NCBI GenBank assembly: GCA_002368575.1
Contig: DFEA01000045.1
Location: forward strand, 1-9,456
Source: Lachnospiraceae bacterium UBA3814
GTDB taxonomy: Bacteria > Bacillota > Clostridia > Lachnospirales > Lachnospiraceae
Reading direction: 5' to 3'
Length of the DNA stretch: 9,456 bases
Part shown: piece by piece, positions 6,351 through 9,456 of the stretch
How the letters are laid out: the number at the start of each line of letters is the position of its first letter
Numbering within the stretch: position 1 is the first letter of the stretch
Translations under genes and position numbers: made by a program
Notes under the pieces: generated by a model
Database searches by the model: none
What the model saw: the letters and a program-made list of their open reading frames with translations, nothing else
Told to the model about the DNA's origin: nothing

Positions 6351-7223
6351 TCAGGAACCGGCACCTTCCCTGGCATAGGTTAACCAGAGCCCGTCCTGAT
6401 CAAGCATCAGGTTGTCTCCCTCTATGGTGTACTCGTATACATTGTCTCCGTCCGTCGTTGTGATCTGGTATGAACCCCAGATAATATCCACATTATCCTG
6501 AAACGCAAGCCTTCCTGTGTGATCCTCATTTAAGATCACGCTGTAGACGGCTCCCGTATCCTCGTCCGTCCTGCTGTAGGTTCCGGGATAGTATTCATAC
6601 ATGGTCTGGGGACCGAAATTCTCATATCGGATGGAGTCTATGACGGCAGCCAAATGATCGCTTACTGTAATATTCTGTTCCTCGTCATTCCCGTTATGGC
6701 TGACTATATCAAAGAGCAGAACACCTTCATTATACTCTCCTCCGATCAGTGTCTCGGAAAACCCCGAACCGTTTTCTGCCTGCGCAATACTTCGCCAATA
6801 TCCCCATTTATCATCCGTACCGGGGAAGAAACCTTCCGTTCTTTCGATTGCTTCTCCATCCCCCCAGGTATCGGTTATCTCCGTCATGGCCTCCTCAGGC
6901 TGCTTGCCGGGAACGTAGCTTATGGTCACCATATTGGTTCCCGCAGACTCCCCCAAATATACAAAGGACGCCGTATGCTCATCGATCTCGTGCGCTACCA
7001 TGACAGGAACCGCATAATTCACGGCCCAGCCGTCCGGGCTGATGTGCTCTCCTATATCCTGCTTAATATTGTCCTGCGTTGTGATATCCTGTTCCGCTGT
7101 CTCCCGGACAGCTGGTTTAGGGGCCGCCTCCTTCTTTTGAAGAGACACCGTACAACCGGCCAGCGCTCCCGAAAATACCGTGATAAGTATGCTTATATAA
7201 ATCCTCTTTCGATCGATCACCAT
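6351..7223 (-). CDS. Predicted lipoprotein of unknown function
   Basis: The 290-residue product begins with a basic segment (MVIDRKR), a hydrophobic core and the lipobox LAGC with Cys24, which indicates export and lipid anchoring. A linker rich in K, E, D, T and Q follows (about 29-62). The middle part (about 65-200) alternates short hydrophobic and acidic stretches, as in small beta-rich extracellular domains. Residues about 208-287 (YYPGTYSRTDEDTG onward, with IIWGSYQIT and EYTIEGDNLML) look like a lipocalin-like beta-barrel repeat pattern. That resemblance is by eye and gives no function. The start is supported by AGGGAGG at 7231-7237, 7 bases from the ATG. The gene converges on the Nudix-PgeF gene with 53 bases between the stop codons. 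It is not evidently related to the lipoprotein at 3624-4661 apart from the signal peptide type. Confidence 0.85.
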   Translation of the reverse strand: MVIDRKRIYISILITVFSGALAGCTVSLQKKEAAPKPAVRETAEQDITTQDNIKQDIGEHISPDGWAVNYAVPVMVAHEIDEHTASFVYLGESAGTNMVTISYVPGKQPEEAMTEITDTWGDGEAIERTEGFFPGTDDKWGYWRSIAQAENGSGFSETLIGGEYNEGVLLFDIVSHNGNDEEQNITVSDHLAAVIDSIRYENFGPQTMYEYYPGTYSRTDEDTGAVYSVILNEDHTGRLAFQDNVDIIWGSYQITTTDGDNVYEYTIEGDNLMLDQDGLWLTYAREGAGS

Positions 7224-7242
7224 CTTCTGTCCTCCCTGAATC

Positions 7243-7271
7243 AGTATATTTAACCATCCGTACCCTGTAAA
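7243..7271 (-). promoter_or_regulatory. Candidate promoter of the 6351-7223 lipoprotein gene
   Basis: On the minus strand TTTACA (7266-7271), a 17-base spacer and TATACT (7243-7248) fit sigma-A well. The predicted start near 7236 would fall inside the AGGGAGG ribosome binding site, leaving a very short leader; either the start lies a few bases away or this match is fortuitous. The rest of the gap up to 7382 shows only a weak AT-rich hairpin after the ATPase stop codon. Confidence 0.35.
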
Positions 7272-7382
7272 TATTCTATCACCGATATTATGCTATCTCC
7301 ATAGCCTCAAATATATCTCCCACGTCTGCCATGTGGACATTAAAGACATAAATACATAAGGACTGATGAAGTATTCATAAAA

Positions 7383-9155
7383 CTATTGAGCTGAAAGGTT
7401 TTCTGAAGATATCACCTCCATAATGCAGGCCTTTTTACAGAAGCATACCCCGAAGGAGATCACTCCGGCATACCCGTCATCCAGGATCCCCTCCTCATAC
7501 CTCTGATCCCTGATCTGACGGAAAGCCTCTTCTACTCCATCACGCATCTCGTTAAACTTTTTTCGGACCTTTATCTCAAAGATATAGGCGGGATCCTCGG
7601 GTCTGTTGGGGTAAAGGATTATATCGGGCCTGCCGTTTCCTTCCTCCCGGTTTGACTGTGCGGTGTAGGAAGGCAATCCGGTCAGAAGCGATAACAGATA
7701 TCCGTGATAAAAGCTCTCCGAGCTGTCAAAGGTACTGATGCTCTTTCCCAAAAGCTCAGTGACAAACGACGACATCACAGCCGTATCCTGTTCCCTTACC
7801 GCTTTGTGAAGAACGCTCCTGTCGCTCTCTTTAACTCTCTTATCAAACCATGCGCTGATATGTTCTCTGTATATATACCTTATCTCGGCATTCGGTATGC
7901 ACATCGTCACATAAATGCTTTCTCCCAAAGATTTCTCCGAAACCTTCCTCATATATCCGGTGAAAAACAGGAAGTTCCACAGATTATCCTCAGAAGCATG
8001 GATATCGTCATAGGTGATGTCCTCATGGATCTGTTTTTCGATCGTTCCCCCATCTATAAGGGTATCCAGTTCCATTCGCTGTTCCTCGGAGGCATTCTCA
8101 ACCAGCTCCTTTATGATGCTGTTTGACGAGGTATTGGACCAGTAGGGCTCCGGAAACCAGTTAGGGTCGGCCACATGGTTCTTGACATATTTGGTCACGC
8201 TCCAGGGGTTGTATACCTCGGTATTTCCGAAAAGATACCCGTCGTACCAGTGCCGTACCTCCTCTTCCTTCTCCTTCATGTCGTAATCGGCAAGCATCTG
8301 CAGGGTTTCCTCAGTGGTGAATCCGAAATATTCGCCAAAGCTTAAGCTGCGGATGGAGCATATCTCCAGATTGTTCAGTCCCGTAAATATGCTCTCCCTA
8401 CTTATCCGCAGGCATCCGGTGATCACGGCAAACTCAAGGGAATCATTTGTCTTTACCGCCGATTCAAACAGGGAGCGGATAAAACCCGTCATCTCCTGAT
8501 AAAACCCGGCAAAATAAGCATTCTCCAGAGGAACGTCATATTCATCTATAAGTATGATCACATTCTCCCCGTGATAAAGCCTCAGACAATCCGAAAGGGT
8601 CTTTATGGAGGTCGCAAAGCGGTCAGCCTCTTTTTCCAGCTCAAATTCCTCCTCTTCCCTGCTCTTAAAATGCTTCTCCTTTTCCCGCCATTGTATCGCG
8701 GCATAAAGAAAGCTCCTGAACTCTTCCTTATACTCCTTCGGAATACGATCAGATTCCAGTACATAGCCATGCCGTGAGAATTCTGAGATGATCTCTTCCC
8801 GAAGCTTAAGGATCGCAGCACTGAACCGCGGCTGCTTTGCGGACTTCAGAGTAAGCCTTATCACCGGATACCGTCCGAGCTTTGAAAGGATCTCCTCCCC
8901 GCAGCCCATGATCTTCTTACCCTCAAAGTACCTGCGGTTATCCACGGGATTGCCCTCTCTGTCAAGCTCCGCTTCAAAAAACGTCCTGAGCATGGACAGA
9001 GCCAGTGTCTTACCAAATCTCCTCGGGCGGGTAAAAAGCGTTACCATGCCGCCCTTTTCGATCACATCACGTATCAGCAGCGTTTTATCGACATAATAGC
9101 ATCTGTCATCGATCATTCTTTTATAGTTTTCATATCCGATCCCGATCTTTAACAT
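7383..9155 (-). CDS. AAA-ATPase-like protein with C-terminal PD-(D/E)XK nuclease-like domain
   Basis: The product belongs to the 'predicted AAA-ATPase' plus DUF1703-type family, which is widespread and often multicopy in gut clostridia and Bacteroidetes; its biological role is not settled. From the ATG at 9155 it has 590 residues and starts MLKIGIGYENYKRMI, the usual family beginning, followed by YYVDKTLLIRDVI. The nucleotide-binding loop is FTRPRRFGKT (41-50). The Walker B motif is IILIDEYDVPL (200-210). Family blocks SFGEYFGF (272-279), WYDGYLFGNTEVYNPWSV (303-320) and FLFFTGYMR (396-403) follow. The nuclease-like core is GRPDIILYP with D511, then YIFEIKV with E527 and K529, so the catalytic residues appear intact. 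The frame is open to 9296, but the 47 extra residues read through the promoter and leader. The ATG at 9155 has GGAG 6 bases upstream and aligns with the family. No partner gene is adjacent, and a tRNA lies beyond its promoter. Confidence 0.94.
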   Translation of the reverse strand: MLKIGIGYENYKRMIDDRCYYVDKTLLIRDVIEKGGMVTLFTRPRRFGKTLALSMLRTFFEAELDREGNPVDNRRYFEGKKIMGCGEEILSKLGRYPVIRLTLKSAKQPRFSAAILKLREEIISEFSRHGYVLESDRIPKEYKEEFRSFLYAAIQWREKEKHFKSREEEEFELEKEADRFATSIKTLSDCLRLYHGENVIILIDEYDVPLENAYFAGFYQEMTGFIRSLFESAVKTNDSLEFAVITGCLRISRESIFTGLNNLEICSIRSLSFGEYFGFTTEETLQMLADYDMKEKEEEVRHWYDGYLFGNTEVYNPWSVTKYVKNHVADPNWFPEPYWSNTSSNSIIKELVENASEEQRMELDTLIDGGTIEKQIHEDITYDDIHASEDNLWNFLFFTGYMRKVSEKSLGESIYVTMCIPNAEIRYIYREHISAWFDKRVKESDRSVLHKAVREQDTAVMSSFVTELLGKSISTFDSSESFYHGYLLSLLTGLPSYTAQSNREEGNGRPDIILYPNRPEDPAYIFEIKVRKKFNEMRDGVEEAFRQIRDQRYEEGILDDGYAGVISFGVCFCKKACIMEVISSENLSAQ

Positions 9156-9261
9156 AATAATCTCCCACAACAGACCTAAAACTGTCACTATACCCGTGAG
9201 CGCAATCAATCGCCTGTAAGCGGCCGCATTATCGCCAACCAGTAGTATATAAGTTTTTTTG

Positions 9262-9270
9262 AGTATAACA
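9262..9270 (-). promoter_or_regulatory. Extended -10 promoter of the AAA-ATPase gene
   Basis: On the minus strand TGTTATACT (TATACT at 9262-9267) is identical to the element upstream of the lipoprotein gene, again with TGGCTG in the -35 position. A start near 9255 gives a leader of about 100 bases. A second TATACT (9244-9249, minus) lies 18 bases downstream, but its -35 is poor. Confidence 0.5.
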
Positions 9271-9291
9271 GAAAAGAGAGCGGACAGCCAC
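9262..9291. repeat. Promoter-block repeat, copy 2
   Basis: This block matches 4773-4802 at 28 of 30 positions and lies 107 bases from the ATPase start codon. Similarity fades over roughly 20 more bases toward 9313. The tandem 20-bp boxes found beside copy 1 are not preserved here, except for a degenerate remnant (TTTTATTAAAT on minus). Confidence 0.8.
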
Positions 9292-9382
9292 TCCATTTAA
9301 TAAAATCCGGATAAACCTTCAAAAGCATGGCTAATGGTTTCCAAAAGTCTTTGAACGCAATCCGCATAGGCTTCCAGGCATG

Positions 9383-9428
9383 AAAAAAGCCCTGAAATAC
9401 TGCAAAAATCCAGTATTTTCAAGGCTTT
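9383..9428 (-). terminator. Rho-independent terminator of the tRNA transcript
   Basis: On the minus strand an AT-rich stem of about 14 bp (arms 9389-9402 and 9411-9425, with a small irregularity near GGGC/GCC) closes a short A/T loop and is followed by six T residues (9383-9388). It lies just downstream of the tRNA 3' end and would insulate the ATPase gene from tRNA transcription. Confidence 0.85.
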
Positions 9429-9435
9429 TCCTCTC

Positions 9436-9456
9436 TGCTCCCGGCAGGATTCGAAC
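9436..9456 (-). tRNA. tRNA 3' end (T-arm and acceptor strand), cut by window edge
   Basis: Read on minus from the right edge, GTTCGAATC gives the invariant T-loop (TTCGAAT), CCTGC completes the T-stem, and CGGGAGC plus discriminator A forms the acceptor 3' strand. CCA is not encoded. The anticodon lies outside the window, so the amino acid cannot be named. The acceptor predicts a 5' end of GCTCCCG. The terminator just downstream supports a real gene. Confidence 0.85.

Noticed and set aside
9156..9296. 47-codon N-terminal extension of the AAA-ATPase frame
   Set aside because: The family begins at MLKIGIGYE; the ATG at 9155 has a GGAG site at the right distance, and the extension covers the promoter block.

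Overview
The window looks like chromosomal DNA of a low-to-mid GC Firmicute, most likely a Lachnospiraceae-type Clostridium relative. This is inferred from strong AGGAGG-type ribosome binding sites, sigma-A-like promoters, lipoprotein signal peptides, a YfhO membrane protein and an AAA-ATPase/PD-(D/E)XK protein of a kind common in gut clostridia. No species can be named from the sequence alone.

Layout: most genes are on the minus strand. From the left edge: the first 274 codons of argininosuccinate lyase (argH, cut by the window start) with its own promoter; a 17-bp perfect hairpin overlapping the stop codon of a large YfhO-family membrane protein gene; a secreted lipoprotein gene with an FG-GAP/calcium-loop-like motif; and a 385-bp intergenic region carrying promoters, operator-like repeats and a structured leader. 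Next is the only plus-strand gene, a single-frame fusion of a MutT-like Nudix hydrolase to a PgeF/YlmD (LACC1-like) domain. It converges on a second lipoprotein gene (minus), followed by a 590-residue AAA-ATPase/nuclease-like protein (minus). The 3' end of a tRNA (minus) and its terminator lie at the right edge.

How the genes relate: there is no obvious single pathway. YfhO, the two lipoproteins and the PgeF domain all point to the cell envelope. The Nudix and PgeF domains together suggest purine nucleotide or nucleoside housekeeping. argH is a stand-alone arginine biosynthesis gene here. The AAA-ATPase/PD-(D/E)XK gene looks like an accessory gene beside a tRNA.

The least ordinary features are the Nudix-PgeF fusion; a promoter block (28 of 30 bases identical) that lies about the same distance upstream of two unrelated genes 4.5 kb apart; and a pair of 20-bp operator-like boxes next to one of those copies. 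I do not see a CRISPR array, an insertion sequence or a clear multi-gene defence system.
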